A model generated the notes under the pieces. The model was not told the DNA's origin. It saw nothing but the letters and a program-made list of their open reading frames with translations, and did no database searches. Positions 30,291-44,234 of a DNA stretch of 64,000 nucleotides are shown one piece after another. Position 1 is the first letter of the stretch. The number at the start of each line of letters is the position of its first letter. The stretch spans positions 14,189,501 through 14,253,500 of the forward strand of contig NC_090134.1 of NCBI RefSeq assembly GCF_040581485.1. Direction: 5' to 3'. Origin of the DNA: Linepithema humile (Eukaryota; Arthropoda; Insecta; Hymenoptera; Formicidae). A program made the position numbers and the translations under genes.

Positions 30291-30812
30291 TATATTTTAA
30301 TAGTTCGTTATAAAATTCATGAGGTTTGAACATTAAGTAATCGATGTTTTTATGAAAGAACAACCAACTTATAATTCGATAACGCTACTTCTAATGCGCT
30401 TGGTTGCATTAGCCGTAGTTGTAACGGCGCACTTGATGAGGAATAAAACACAGGTACTAATGACGAATATAGATACAGATGCTAAATTAATTTGGAACAC
30501 TTATTTAAAATTATATTCTTTTTTCATAAATATGTAAATTTATAACTATTAATTTGTTTTCCTTCTGCAATCATAACAATGTAATTGATAGAATTTATTT
30601 TTTATGTTGATAATGTTACGTATTTTTTATAAATTTGATTTTTGTAACAAAAAATAGATTTCTTACGTAAAATAAAAAGTAACATCGCTTGTTCAACGGG
30701 CTCTAGAATTGATGCTTAACAAATTGTAAATGATTTCAAATTGATTTATGCGTATTTGCAATTTTATTTTTTCTTAAATCCTACTCTACACATATCAAGA
30801 AGCTCTCGACAA
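30291..30812. other. Host sequence 3' of the metalloproteinase gene
   Basis: AT-rich with no convincing gene; a 61-codon frame at 30352 has no features. Parts resemble 36000-36450, so the duplication of the metalloproteinase 3' end includes this flank. Confidence 0.5.
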
Positions 30813-33800
30813 TTATTCTTGGATTGAGTAGTTTTTCGGTAGACAGTAATGCTGGAGGCAGTAATAATTCTGGCCATCTTCGTAGTGACACCGTGTCCCA
30901 TCTGGAAAGTATGGGTCGATATCTAAGTCGAGCATTTCCAGGCGTACCACATATTCATATTGCTTTTTTGCAGCAGATACAATTCGTCGGCAATATACGG
31001 TACAGGCTATCCACGGTTTCGTCTTATCATGAATGACCTTCCATCCCGGCCCATTTTCTGGATCATAGTTGAAATATTTTCCGCCTCCCTTTTTCACCTT
31101 TAAATTGTATTCGGTGCATTTTATGGTAGCATATTCGGTAATTCTTTTGCGTTTTCCAGTGCAAAGTCTTGAGTCATTGCAAAGAACCACGTCGTAATAT
31201 GGTCCATTACAACTAGCCGTTTTGTAAGTACCATGTGTGCAAAAACGTCGTTTGATTACCACGCCTTTGGATTGCGTCAAGCAACTGCTTTTACAGGAAT
31301 CTTCTTTCCATTCACTCCAATTATTGTCTTCACAATACGGAAAAATGTATGGTGGTTCGATAACGGCCACGCATTCTCCGCCGCGACATTCTTTCTCGAG
31401 TGCACAACGTGTTCCTAAAAAAAATTTAGTTCAAAACTTTAGATTGAACTCCTTAATTACAAAAAAGACATACCATCCAACGCAGGTCCGGCAAAGAAAT
31501 ACTCATTTTTGCGAGGCGTTTCGCATTGTAAGACTTGACATATATCATGCAACGTGACTACGTTTGCATCTTTGTCGCGTAAAAATAATTCACATTGCTC
31601 TTTGGCGGTCCATTCTCTTCCTGGCAAATCGTGATAACGCGAATGGCCCAGTGCATATGGATTTTCGGTCTCTTCTCGTCTTGTATGATCGAGAAGACAC
31701 GGTTTTCTTTTCCTGAGATTTTTTGTAATGTTACGACTACACTCGGACCATGTTACTTGTCCCCGCAAATATTGAAAATCTGTCATTATGTATCTGCTTT
31801 TCGCACACGTCGAATTGATGAAGTCATTATCGTGTTTCATTCCTAATCTTTTGAACAATTAAATTATTACTTTCGAAAATATGCCTTATCTGCAATATTT
31901 TTAAATACTTTGTAATTACTAAGAAGTTTTACACCTTAAAAAACTATATCTCTTTAAAACTCTGAGTAGTTTTATCTTATAATTGAACAAATATGAAAAT
32001 TTTTCTAATAAATATTATATACTTAATTTGTATAAAAAAGTATACATAAACTTACAGATGGCCGATTTCATGAGCAGCAGCACGAGACGTCGCAAAACCC
32101 GAGACTGCGTTAGGACCGGTAGAACTGATTTCTACTAAAGCGCACAATAAAATCTCGGTACACGAGTAATTGACGAAAGAACTTCCTACAACACTATAAT
32201 GCTTTCGTTCCTTTTCTGACTCATATAGATTTATTCCGGTCAGGTAAAGGCCAATGTCCCACTGAAGCGAATCAATCCCGTCTTTAGGATACAAAAAATT
32301 CAAGTAATCGCAGAATGAATTGATCATCTTTGTATGGTTACCGTCGAAGTAGACAAATTTGATAGCTGTTTATCCATTATTACCAACTTTACCAATGAAA
32401 TATCAACAAGAACACCAAAACTTGAATGATGCAACAAAGCTTGAATTTGGTTCACGTATGCTAGTATCATATCGCGTAACTTATCCTCATCATTGTCCAG
32501 AATAGGCATGTACATATGATATGCTGCTTCGTCGAAAAAAACGGCAAGTTCTATGATCAATTTCTTTTGCGTATTATCAATGTTTTCCTTTTTAAAGTTC
32601 ATCCTTTTTGCTTGATCCCTAAGACATGTTTTTCTTTCCCATAGTGTTTCCATTTCATTACGATTATACTCGGGCCATGTTATATTCCTTTCCAAATTGC
32701 TAGAACTTTGCTCTGGTATTAATCCTAAACTGTAAAACAGATAAATTATTAATTTTAAGTATATGCCTTACTTTGCATTGTTTAATTAAAATATTCTTAA
32801 ATATCTTTTAGTTTATTAATAGTTTATATAACAAACAATTAAAGAATGAAATTTTTTTAAAATGATTGTTTACTTGTTGATTTTATTGTACAATTCTACA
32901 ATTAAATAAATTCCATTATATAATGTTATTTATTTTCAATTTATACGTAAAACTAGTTCTTAAAAACTTACAGCTCTCCGATCATCTTAATAGCAGTAAG
33001 AGGGTATTCGACTTCAGATTTGTCACGGAATTCTGCTATCGCGCATGAGAGAAGCGGCTTACATACGCTATCGAAGTAAGTATATCCTGTAATCTGAAAA
33101 TTCTTCTCATCTCTGTCATGCATTTTAAATTTTACCATAACATTTTCATAAAGTTTTATTCCGGTTAAGTAAAGGGCAATATCCCAGTGATGCGGATTAT
33201 TATCGTTCGGAAAATTTAGAGAATCCGCGTATGTGCAGAACGAAAAGAGCAATTCGCCAGCATTGCCGTCAGAAATTGGCAAATTTGACGGCTGTTCTCT
33301 CAGCATAATTAAACGTATTAACGTAATATTCATAAAAACATCCAAACTCGGACGATTAAAGGCAGCCTGGATGCGATTCACGTACGCTAATATAATATTG
33401 TGTAACTTATCCTCATCATTGTCCAAAATAGACATGGACTTATTATATGCTGCTTCGTCGATAAAAACGGCAAGTTCTATGGTTAAGTTCTGTCCCGCAT
33501 TGTCATTATTGATGTTTTCCGGTTTGGAAATCATTGTTTTTGCTTGATCTCTAAGACACGTTTTTGTTTCCCAGAGTTTTTCAATTTTGTTACTATTCTT
33601 AGACCATGTTACGTACTTTTGCGAATCGCTAGAACTTTGCTCTTGTGTTAATCCTAAACTGTTGATCAGATAAATTATTAATTTTAAATATATGTTTTAC
33701 TTTGCATTATTTGATTGAAATATTCGTATTTATCTTATGATTTAGTTAACATGGTAAACAATTAAAGAATAAATTTTTTTAATAATAACTGTTTACTTGT

Positions 33801-35164
33801 TGATTTTATTGTGCAATTGTACAATTAAATAAATTTTATTATAAAATGTAATTTATTCTCTATACGTAAAACTAATATACAAAAACTTACAGATTTCCGA
33901 TCTTATAAATAGCTTCAAGAGATGATGTGATTTCAGATGAATCACGGAATTCTACTATTGCGCAAGATAAAAGCGGATTGCATGCGCCATCTTGGTAGGT
34001 TCTTCCCTTAATATCATAATTCTTTTCGGTTCTATAATACGGTTGCAATACGTGAATATATTCATAAAGATTTATTCCGGTTAAGTAAAGGCCAATGTCC
34101 CAGTGACGCGGATCATTATCGTCCGAAGGATTAAGAAAATTCACGTATGTGCAAAAAGAATTGAGCAATTCTTTAGCGTCGCCATCAGAAATTGGCAAAT
34201 TTAACTGCTGTTCTTTCAGATATTTTAAACTTATTAACGTAATATTGAAAAAGGCATTCAAACTCGGACGACTGAAAGCATTTTGGATACGATTTACATA
34301 GTCTAATATCATATTGTGTAACTTATCCTTATCATTGTTCAAAATTGACATGGACGTATTATATGCTGCTTCGTCATAGAAAACGGCAAGTTCCACAGTT
34401 AAATTTTATTGCGCATTGCGCACGTGACGTCGCTTTAGTTTAAACATGTCCCAGTGGTAAAGACTTGAATCAGCAAAATATTCCATTGATTTTTTAATAA
34501 CATAAGGTTTGCCAAGTGAAAGATTAGATTGTCCTCTAAAATCGTAGATTAAACACATAGGCATGAAATCGTTCCGCAAAGGCTGTATCTCTAACGTGTT
34601 GTTCTCCACAAAAACAAATCCTTCCTGCTTTTAAAAAGATATATTTATTCTTTATGTGTCATTGTATATAAAACGAAAAATAATAAAGGTCACAAGTAAT
34701 CACATAAAAATTTAAAAACTGTTTGTTTTTCATGTGATATTACTGACCAATCCATGTTCATGACAAAAGTTAATAACCGCAGAGCTGATATGATCTTCAT
34801 GATAATAAAAGCAATGACTTGATACGTTTAATTTAAACAATTTCTCTGTCACGCCTTTCGCATTATATTTCCATTCTTTGAACGCAGGCGATACAATTCG
34901 ATCACTTCTACGCAGATTCAGTTGAATCAATCGTCCGAAAACTTTCAGTGTTATTGGTATCTGTAATTTGAATGACAATTAAAAAAGAAATTTGATAATT
35001 CTCGAATAACGAGCAACAAATAGAATTATACTGTAAAACGCACGTACCTTTATTGCGCCTGTCGGATTCGATGCCGGCAGTAATATTGTTTCAATATCAT
35101 GCGTAATTTGCGCGTACGTTTCATTTAGTAAAATTATTATCATATATTTCAATAAAAAAAACAT
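30813..35164 (-). pseudogene. ADAMTS-like venom-type metalloproteinase with three catalytic cassettes
   Basis: Reprolysin (M12B) gene in about seven exons: signal peptide 35048-35164; propeptide 34744-34960; three tandem versions of the same catalytic exon (33891-34624, 32972-33658, 32056-32728); then 31474-31847 and the C-terminal 30813-31414. All donors read GTAAG, GTAATA or GTATG. The third cassette joined to the next exon gives HEIGHLLGMKHD, the full zinc motif, but it has a frameshift near 32345. The first has an in-frame TAA at 34406-34408 and ends IYKIGNL; the second is open but ends IKMIGEL, so both lack the zinc histidines. The last exon has the thrombospondin-like NWSEWKEDSC and a cysteine-rich spacer. 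Similar proteins occur in parasitoid and ant venoms. As assembled, no cassette gives an intact active enzyme. Confidence 0.8.
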
Positions 35165-36440
35165 TTTATTTTCTTAAGTTCTCGTTCAATTTCAAACTAT
35201 TAAACTATTAATCAAATAATTTATATACTCGCACTAGCACTGTCGCGTTCGTTATACTTGATATGATCACGAATGAAACCCGAACTGGCGTATGAGGAAT
35301 ATTTTTCGTGTAGTGTGACACCTATTGTATATTCTCTCTTTGCTACATGTATATGTATAAATATTTATGTTTTTAAATCCAAACGTTTAAATGTAGTATT
35401 TACGATGACGGTATAAAATGTAGGTTTATAAAATGTAATTTATCACTAATATGTATAATATGTAACATTGATCGGAAACGTAAAAGTTTAATTTTTATTA
35501 ATTTGATTTCAAAATGTTGATAATTATTGTTGGTATATAAAATTGTCGTTTATGCGTATTCGTAATATCTTGTAAGTTACGTTAAAATTCAGGATCAATA
35601 GAAATCAAAGAAAAGAAACAATTAAATAAATATATACATATTGCAACAGACATTGTTAAGAATTAATATTTTTATACAATTATTCTGTCGAATAAAATTT
35701 GTTGGTAAAAAATATTAAAAGTTAAAAATATATATTGAGTAGTAATATTCAGTTAATAAATATATCGAAATCAATTATTTGTAACATCATTCTAACGTAA
35801 TGTAAATTTAACAATGTGACACGCTCATAAGTGCAATAAGAGATTCTTTATTGGCAATGAATAATTTGAGAAATATCCAATCATGTGATACGTTGTACAA
35901 TACAATTATAAATATATATACAAGTATAACTATAGAGAAAGCAACACTTTGTTTAAGTAATATACATATATATTTAAGTAGTATATTCTAAATTTCACGA
36001 GATTTAAAGTTTACGTAGTCGATCTTCTTATGGAAGAAGAATCTACTAATTAATTCGATAGCAACATGTAATGCATTGGCTGTAACTGTAACGGCGCGTC
36101 CGACGAAGAAGGAAAGCAGGTACCAATGACGAAAATCGATTCAGATGCTTAATTAATTCTGAGCATTGATTTATCATTATATTTTTTTCAAATCCCTGTC
36201 AACTAACAAATATTTATTTTTTTCTTTATGCAATTACTAACTATTAAGTTATTTGGATTTTGGATGGAATTTTTCATGTCGATAATTCGACGTATTTCTT
36301 CTCGTATAAATTTACTATATGCTAACAAAAAATGGATTTATTGCTTAAAATAGAAAGTAACGACGATAATTTAATGGATCCTAGATTTTATACTGAACAA
36401 ATACTAAACATTTCTAAATTGAATTACTTTTGTTTTGCAA
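35165..36440. other. AT-rich host intergenic stretch
   Basis: Contains the promoter side of the metalloproteinase gene and, from about 36000, sequence similar to 30300-30800. A 107-codon frame at 36332 overlaps this degenerate copy and has no independent support. Confidence 0.45.
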
Positions 36441-36444
36441 TTTT

Positions 36445-37440
36445 ATTTTTTCTTAGATCCTTGCCCACACATGTCGAGAAGCTTTCGGTAATTATTCTTC
36501 GATTGAATTGTTTTCCGGCAGACAATAATGCTGGCGGCAATAATAATTTTGCCCATCTTTCTCGTGACACCACGTTCCATCTGGAAAGTATGGTTCGATT
36601 TTTAAGTCGAGCATTTCCTGGCGTGGTGCATAGGAAAAAAACAGACTGTAATTAGCAGATATTTCTTCTTCACGTAGGCAGTGTATGGTACAGGCTCTCC
36701 ACGGTTCCTCGACGACATGGGAGGCCTGCTTTCCTGGCTGACCCTAACGGTTCGTACTTGAAATATTCTTTGCCCTGTCTTTTTATTTTTAGGCTAAGTT
36801 CAGTACATTTTAGAGCAGTATATTCGGCAATCGTAAAGCGTTCTTCAGTGCAAAGGCTGGAGTCATTACACAGAACCACGTCGTAATATGGCCCATCACA
36901 ACTAGCCGTTTTGTAAATACCATGTTTGCAAAAACGTCGTTTGATTACCACGCCTTTAGATTTCGTCAAGCAATTGCTTTTACAAGAGTCTTCTTTCCAT
37001 TCACTCCAATTATCGTCTTCACAATACGAAAAAATGTATGGTGGTGTGATAACGGCCATGCATTCTCCGCCGCGACATTCCTTTCCGAGTGCACAATTAG
37101 TTTCTGAAAAAAATTTAGTTCAAAATTTTAATTAAAGTTTTTAATTACAAAAAAGACATACCATCCAACGCAGGTTCCGCGAAGAAATTCCTATTTCTGT
37201 CAGGCGTTTCGCATTGTAAGACTTGACATACATCATGCAACGTGACTACGTTTGCATCTTTGTCGCGTAAAAATAATTCACATTGTGCTTTGGCAGTCCA
37301 TTCCCTTCCAGGTAAATCGTGATAACGTGAATGGCCCAGTACATATGGATCATCGGTCTCTTCTCGTCTCGTGTGATCAAAAAGACACGGTTTTTCTTTC
37401 CACAGATTTTTCGTAATGTTACGACTACATGCGGACCATC
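36445..37440 (-). pseudogene. Partial second copy of the metalloproteinase 3' end
   Basis: Homologous to the last two exons of 30813-35164. The segment 36670-37104 repeats VITPPYIFSYCEDDNWSEWK and the cysteine pattern, then loses frame at about 36700. The segment about 37160-37440 matches the exon after the zinc motif. The copy ends abruptly at about 37440, next to a fold-back element, so the catalytic and propeptide exons are absent. Confidence 0.75.
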
Positions 37441-37586
37441 ACTGCAAATCCAAGTGTGTAAAAAATACACACTTAAAGTGTGTAAAATCATGTAGTCACT
37501 TATTACGCATTTGTACGCGTGTTATTTTTTTACACGTTTTATCTGTGTAATTTTACACAGTTAAATGCGTATTTTTCACACGCTTA

Positions 37587-37752
37587 CACATTAAATTATA
37601 TATTTAAAATGTGTAATTTTTTGATATTAGAAATAGGTCACTTATTGTCGTTATAATTTATAAAAACATAATAATTTTTTATAAATTATAACGACAATAG
37701 GTGTATTCCTAATATCAAAAAATTACACATTTTAAATATATAACTTAATGTG
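37587..37752. repeat. Fold-back (MITE-like) element
   Basis: Arms of about 80 bp (37587-37667 and 37674-37752) are inverted copies, with the shared words GATATTAG and TTATAACGACAATA. It is preceded by a patch rich in GTGTAAAA words (37445-37586). It abuts the truncated metalloproteinase copy. Confidence 0.7.
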
Positions 37753-38080
37753 TTAATTGATTAATTATTTATTATTAATTTTGTAAATTAATAACAGTTA
37801 TTAATTTTTATAAATTATTTATTTAATATCTTTGGATTATATATATATATAATGTCTTTTATATGTTATATGTATGTAAAATTACAATATATAAAGAACA
37901 TCTGAAAACAAATTCTTTCACATAATATAGAAAAAAAGAAAACAAAAAAAAACAATACTGTTTGTTATGATCTTATCGTACACACAAGAATGACTTAGAT
38001 TTTTTATTGTAGTCTTTGGTAAAAAAATTAATGGTAAATGAAGAATAAGCAATAATATATATAATATGGTAACTCATAAG
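37753..38080. other. AT-rich spacer
   Basis: Low-complexity A and T with a short TA run near 37840; no gene seen. Confidence 0.4.
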
Positions 38081-40322
38081 TTAAGAGGTATTCTGTGAGT
38101 TATCTATAGTGCCTAAATCTTTTAAAATATTATCGCGAGAACGAATAAACTTTTGAATAGTAGTAGTAGTAGTTGGCAGCGGAGACTTCAAAAGCTCATA
38201 ACTTATAAAATTTAAAACATTTACATAAGCTGCCGGAAATTTCCTGTTCCACACATAGTAAGAAGCAAACAATCCAGCGATAATTTTTTCTATTGTAGGT
38301 TGAGGAATTTGTGTTTTTATTTCAGCATCTGCTATCAAGTAGGCAATTATAATATCTTGACCATCTGTGTACATAACTACACGAGGTGCATTGCCTTCAT
38401 TTGTAGTTAAATTATTTATATCTCCCAATACCTGAGAACAAATTTGTTTAAAGTTAAATATTTTATTAAATAATTATTTTTCATAAAAAAAAGCATAACA
38501 GTAATCAATATTATATATAATCAATACTAACGTCTTTTACAGTAAATAAAGCAGGAAAGTTTTTGTTTCTCTTTGTGAGATCAGCACATAAATTTTGCAT
38601 GATAAAGACTTTATTATTATTAGTTTGGTTTGGTTTTTTTATTAAGTAATATTTCGTCAATTTCTCAATCATTTTTTCAATTTTGTCAAACAGCGCTTTT
38701 TCTGTAATATTTTTTAACTCTAAAAATTCCGAAAGTATCTGTACACAATAATAGAAAAAAGTATATAAATAAATAATATTCAATTAAGAATTTGATAAAT
38801 AAATATATGTTATACAAAACATACCAGCTCATAATTGTTTAATTGAGGATACTTATGCACAATGTCAACTATTCGTTTCGCTTCATCAATCCATGGCCTT
38901 CGATGAGATATTGTTATCTTGAGGAGATGCTTCATGTGAGAAATGTTTTTGTTTCCAACACATTTTTTCTCTAGTTCTTTTAAAGCATTTTGTATATCTG
39001 TGTTGGTAACATAATCGGTCGCTCTATAAACAAAATTTTTTTAATTATATTATGTATTATTTTTTGTCTCAAATTTATTAATGTAAAATATGTAATTATT
39101 TTCTAACCGATCAACATTTTTAGCAATACTAGCTTGAACAATTACAAATAGAATTTCTCCCTCCTCATCTTTCTTTCTCTTTTGAGATTGTCGTTTTTCT
39201 AGCGCCCGATGATTCCTAATCCAAACACTTAATTGACTTTTGACTAGGGTCTATATAAAAGAAAAGATGGATATATTTAAAATACAGAAACAAAATATTT
39301 TAAAAATATAACAAAAAGAAGATTGCAAAAGTCATGATGGAAAAAATAAGTATATATATTACACAGCCACCACCGATATCTGCAAGTGCAGGATAAGCTG
39401 CAACAATACTTTGAGCAAAATTTTGATAATCCGACTTTGTCGGCCACTGATTTGTCACATAAGACAAATGTGCAGCCCAGAATGCTATAAAGTTCTTCTG
39501 AGCCTTTAATAATCCAATATCGTCCAATTTTTTTTGCAAATCTGATGTAATAGATGGTAAAATTATTGGATGACGAATGGAACCAGGTCCTGTCACTTGT
39601 GGCTTTACTGAATGTATCATGTTGTCTTCAGTTTTAGATCGTTTTGAACTGCTTGGACAATCGATTAGAAGCTTATCTACTTTTTCCTTTTCATTTTCTT
39701 CTTTTATATCCTAATTAAATTTTATACCAAATTTGAATTTATAAGCAAAAAGTAAATATATATAATCTGATTTTTATGATAAGATTTTATTACAACTTAC
39801 CGAGTAGCAGGCTGATTGTTGAATATCTACTAGATTAGACGAACTATTACCATCATCAATAGGCTCTGTATATAATATTTTTACGATAGACTCATTATCT
39901 TTATGAACGGAAGAAAAAGAGTCTATTAATTCTGTTGTAGTGTTTGCACGCACTGGTATCAGTAGCACTGTAATCTCACTTTTGTCAGCAACTTCGTCGT
40001 TGTCTTCCAAATCACACAATTTGTTATCTCGATCTGGATCAGGTTTTTGTAAAATTATCATTTTTTGTTGCAGCATCATATTAAGGACATTGTCAGTTTT
40101 ACTGGCTTCCTTCAGTTTGCGTCGGATAATCTCAATTTCTGATGTGTTTTCTTCAGGCATAAACTTAATGCATTTGCAACGGCCTTCAATTAAACAATAT
40201 ACTTTTTTTTCCATTGTCAATCTAATCGATTTTTTCTTAAAATTTGCGAATAATGAATTTCTCTGTGATATTTCTGTAATATTGAAATCTGTGATATTTT
40301 GTACAACGTATGATCCACACAC
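38081..40322 (-). CDS. Six-exon uncharacterised host protein
   Basis: Open segments joined by GT-AG introns: about 39801-40322, 39363-39710, 39109-39250, 38823-39027, 38533-38738 and 38081-38435. The first exon may start at 40322 or at the ATG near 40214 (MEKKVYCLIEG). The product is mainly polar: an acidic, serine-rich middle, then helical segments (FIAFWAAHLSYVTNQWP), a basic KRQSQKRKKDEE patch and a C-terminal domain (VVMYTDGQDIIIAYLIADAE). It may belong to an amplified family resembling SAM-domain protein 3-like predictions, but I cannot confirm that. It is divergent from the zinc-finger exon at 40484, 160 bp away. Confidence 0.5.
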
Positions 40323-40483
40323 GATTTACGCCCAGTCGAAACAATTGATGAAACAATCGAAGTCCGATGCCACAATCAACTGTTGCTAAACGGAATGGTT
40401 TTTTCGCGCACGCGCTTGGAAATCGTACATAATTATTAAAATTTAGCGAAAATTCTCGTATACAATACCAATTCTATATAAAG

Positions 40484-40780
40484 ATGGAAAATTATGAGAA
40501 TGGAAATACATTTCAGTGTGACATGTGTTTGTTCAAATGTATTTCGTATTATCGATTAATGCAACATTACATTCGCAATCATAAACAAGACCCATACTTC
40601 AGGATTACATGTGTTCAACCTGGTTGCGGTGCTACATTTAAGAAATGGAAATCTTTTCGCCAGCATTTATTTAGAAAACATCCTACTGCATCTCCCACTT
40701 TAAATGAGATAACCCAGCAAATTGAAGATGAAAATCAGTTAAGTCATGCCAGTATAATACATGATGAATCATTTGAAGGT
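40484..40780 (+). CDS. C2H2 zinc-finger protein, first exon
   Basis: Starts with ATG and runs to a donor (GAAG|GTAAGA). Two fingers: CDMC with paired histidines (HYIRNH), and CVQPGC with HLFRKH. The second has a longer C-x4-C spacing. About 100 residues precede the splice. Downstream exons are not visible; a pogo element begins 250 bp later, so the rest may be displaced, lost or beyond the window. Its head-to-head placement with 38081-40322 suggests a shared promoter. Confidence 0.6.
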
Positions 40781-41027
40781 AAGAAATGTAACTTTGAAAT
40801 CTCCATAATTTGATTAATTATTATTTATCATTGTTTTTATATTAACATAATATCAAGAATAGCTTCTTCACATTAAATTAATAAATTATATACAAGATAT
40901 TGAAAATGCTTACTCTTATTTCAATGATTGTTATTGTGATTACTATTATTATATCTTTAGCTTTGAGAATTATTAGAGATTTAAATATTTTAGTATCATT
41001 CTATATGTTTTTAATTTTTGTCACTTA

Positions 41028-44000
41028 CAAGGGAACGTTCACAAGTGTCCCCCCCCCCGATTTGATTCTCCTTGAAATATGTTGTAAAACATACAATTTG
41101 AGGAGACACGTATTTTTTTATAGCTGCCCTATCTCAAATTTAAGGGGTGAAACACCCCTTTGAAAAAAAACGGTTTTTTTCTTTGTGTGTAACTATCGCC
41201 AAAACCGTAGGAGATATAAAAAAATGTTTCAAATAGAAGTTGTAGGGCTTGTAATGGGCTATATAACTGTGTAGTTGGATTTTCAAAAAATGTTATTTTT
41301 TTTAATTTACCCCCACCCCTTGTTATTATTTTTTCGAATTTCAAAATTTTTGACAAAAGTTGTAGCATTTTTTACGCTGATATCAACCATATATGATTTT
41401 ATTATGTTCCGAAATTGCATCTTTCAAAAATGAGTCATCAAGTATCACATTATATGTGTCGCGCTGCATGACGCATCGTTTATATCGCACTTGTGTTGTG
41501 CAATAGTCGCAAAATAAATATAAAAATGACATACAATATGTTATCATATATTTGAGGAAGAAAAGTTTACTAAAATTGTTATTAAAGCTATATATATTAA
41601 ATTTAGTCACACCCGTTATAGATGTTACAATAATGATACTCTATAAAAAAATGTTTTAAACATAATGATTTTCCGCACCAAGAACATTGTATTACAGCTA
41701 TATCATTGCAATCTTCAATGTCACATGTGCTTGATGTTTGTTCAAAACTAAATTCTACTGGATTTTTAAATGTTTCTGGTCTTTCATTCGTATATCCACT
41801 TTTAAACCATGAATATTTAAATAAATTTTGATATCGAGGAGATGATAACTGATTGTGTATTAAAGATTGCAATTTTATAATATTATTTCGCTGATGTAAA
41901 TTTATATCATAATTCAATAATAAAACAGTATCCGAAAATCTTCTTGCAAAGTTTTTCCAGATTCTAAACCCGTAAACATCCAACGGCTGTATTTTTCCTG
42001 TAGTTCCTTTCGGTATTACCATAGTAGTAACTTGTTTTTCCATTGGTGTTAAATCAGTAACAATTGCTGGACATTGCCCGCTCCATGAATCCATAAGAAG
42101 AACACTATCGCGGCCTACATTTGGAAAATAAGCTTCTTCCAACCATTTTTTAAAATGATCTATAAAATAGAAAGAAAAGTGTGAATAATAATTATAATTA
42201 TAATAATATTTTTATATAAGATTAAAATATATTATAAGATATAAAAAGCTAAAATTTATCTCATACCTGATGTCATTTTACCGGATTTCGAAGCAGTTAC
42301 AATAACATTTGATGCTCTGAATAAATTTTCTTGTACTCTAGGCCCAAAAGTACCACTATGTTCTTGTAATACGATAAACAAAGGTGACAGTAATTTTCCA
42401 TCACAAGAAATTGTTGGTTGAATAGTGTACGAATGTGTAGTTGATGATACTGACTGCACCACACGGTCTATTGTCTTCATTCCTTGGTCAGATAGTGATC
42501 TTCCAGAGTGGATTTCTAATTGAAATCCACTTTGATCTGTATTATATACATTTTCCAATCCAAATCGTTCAATGAGAGGTTTTACTACGGTTACAAAATT
42601 TTCGGCTTCTCTTTGTATATTATGAGAATCTTCTAACGTTTTTCTTGTAATGAATTTTGTTATTTTTCTGGACACAATTCGATGAGACTTTTTAAATCGT
42701 AATAGCCAACTAGGAGATGCTTGAAATACAGGATCTAAATCTCCTATTTCTCTTTGAGCTTCCAAGGCCCATCTTTTTATATCAACATCATGAATTATTA
42801 GTCCTGTCTGCACAGCTACATTAAATTTATCATGAGTAGCTTTGGAAATATGAGATAATTTTTCAAGACGATTTCCACCGTGCTCTAACTGTTCTTCTCA
42901 TCGCCTCAATTGACGTACAGATGAAATTCTTCTAAATGTGTGTTGTACTAACTTGAAAGGACGATTTTCTTTGTCCGACTGCCGCCAATATTCAACAGCT
43001 CGCCTTTTGTAAGAAACATCAAAATTGTCGTCATCATGGCATTGCCAATTGTGAGAATTTGAATTATCTTCATTCCATGCTTCCTCATTTTCTTCAATAA
43101 TTTCAAAGGTATGCAATTTATCAGGTTCTTCATAATCAAGCGATGTTTCTTCTGTCACTTCTAATCCGTTAAATTGATGAATATTCTCCAATATTAACTT
43201 CTAAATATTTTCTTTTAATTCTATTTCGGCTTTATTTACTGGCGTTTCCATAAGATACATAGTAGTTATTGATGTTAGTAAAAGTCTAGCAATGTTGAGT
43301 GGATTGATAATCATTTTAATTGATAATTCTTTTCCCAAAAATTAAATTTAAGAAAAGAAAAACAGTTGCAGATACGATTTCACCAAATTCGTTTCACAGA
43401 CTATGAATGTAGGCCTCTTGCACGCATTTATAGCTTCCATTCACACTTGTTTATTATTAACTTATGATTACATAATCTAATCTTTCGTGTAAAATCACGT
43501 CTCTCAAACGTGATGTTTTTAAATTAATAATATATTTATACTTGTTTTTCTTAATTTATGATTAAATAATATTCACATTTTATATACACATGTATAGCTG
43601 ACTTGCATATAACAACGCGCTGCGCACGAAATGCAGTGATTATCTATAAGAATGTAATGTGGAAGGGATGTTTTAGCAACAATTTTAGTAAATTTTTCTT
43701 CCTCAAATATGTGATAACATATTGTATGTCATTTTTATATTCATTTTGCGACTATTGCACAACACAAGTGCGATATAAACGATGCGTCATGCAGCGCGAC
43801 ACATATAATGTGATACTTGATGACTCATTTTTGAAAGATGCGATTTCGGAACATAATAAAATCATATATGGTTGAATTCAGCGTAAAAAATGCTACAACT
43901 TTTGTCATTACAAAAATTTTGAAATTCGAAAAAATAATAACAAAGGGTGGGAATAAATTTAAAAAAATAACATTTTTTGAAAATCCAACTACACAGTTAT

Positions 44001-44234
44001 ATAGCCCATTACAAGCCCTACAACTTCTATTTGAAACATTTTTTTATATCTCCTACGGTTTTGGCGATAGTTACACACAAAGAAAAAAACCGTTTTTTTT
44101 CAAAGGGGTGTTTCACCCCTTAAATTTGAGATAGGGCAGCTATAAAAAAATACGTGTCTCCTCAAATTGTATGTTTTACAACATATTTCAAGGAGAATCA
44201 AATCGGGGGGGGGACACTTGTGAACGTTCCCTTG
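41028..44234 (-). mobile_element. Pogo/Tigger-like DNA transposon
   Basis: Begins CAAGGGAACGTTC and ends GAACGTTCCCTTG. The long terminal inverted repeats extend about 555 bp (41028-41581 and 43678-44234) and include a C- or G-homopolymer. The left flank is TA; the right flank reads TG, perhaps a decayed TA. The internal gene is a decayed DDE transposase on the minus strand. Confidence 0.85.
41603..43191 (-). pseudogene. Pogo-like DDE transposase with CENP-B-type DNA-binding domain
   Basis: Two exons: 42267-43191, and 41603-42159 after a short intron with GTATGAG donor and ATAG acceptor. The N-terminal helix-turn-helix part (YKRRAVEYWRQ, then SVRQLRR) is interrupted by TGA at 42898-42900, where a tryptophan codon is expected. 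Next is a CENP-B-like domain (SWLLRFKKSHRIVSRKITKF). Catalytic aspartates lie in NTDQSGF, LLMDSWSG and KIQPLDVYG. The C-terminus has cysteine pairs (CDIEDC, CSWCGKSLC) that could bind zinc. Only one clear lesion is seen. Confidence 0.85.

Noticed and set aside
30352..30537. 61-codon host frame
   Set aside because: Lies in degenerate sequence shared with 36000-36180, where it is not preserved.
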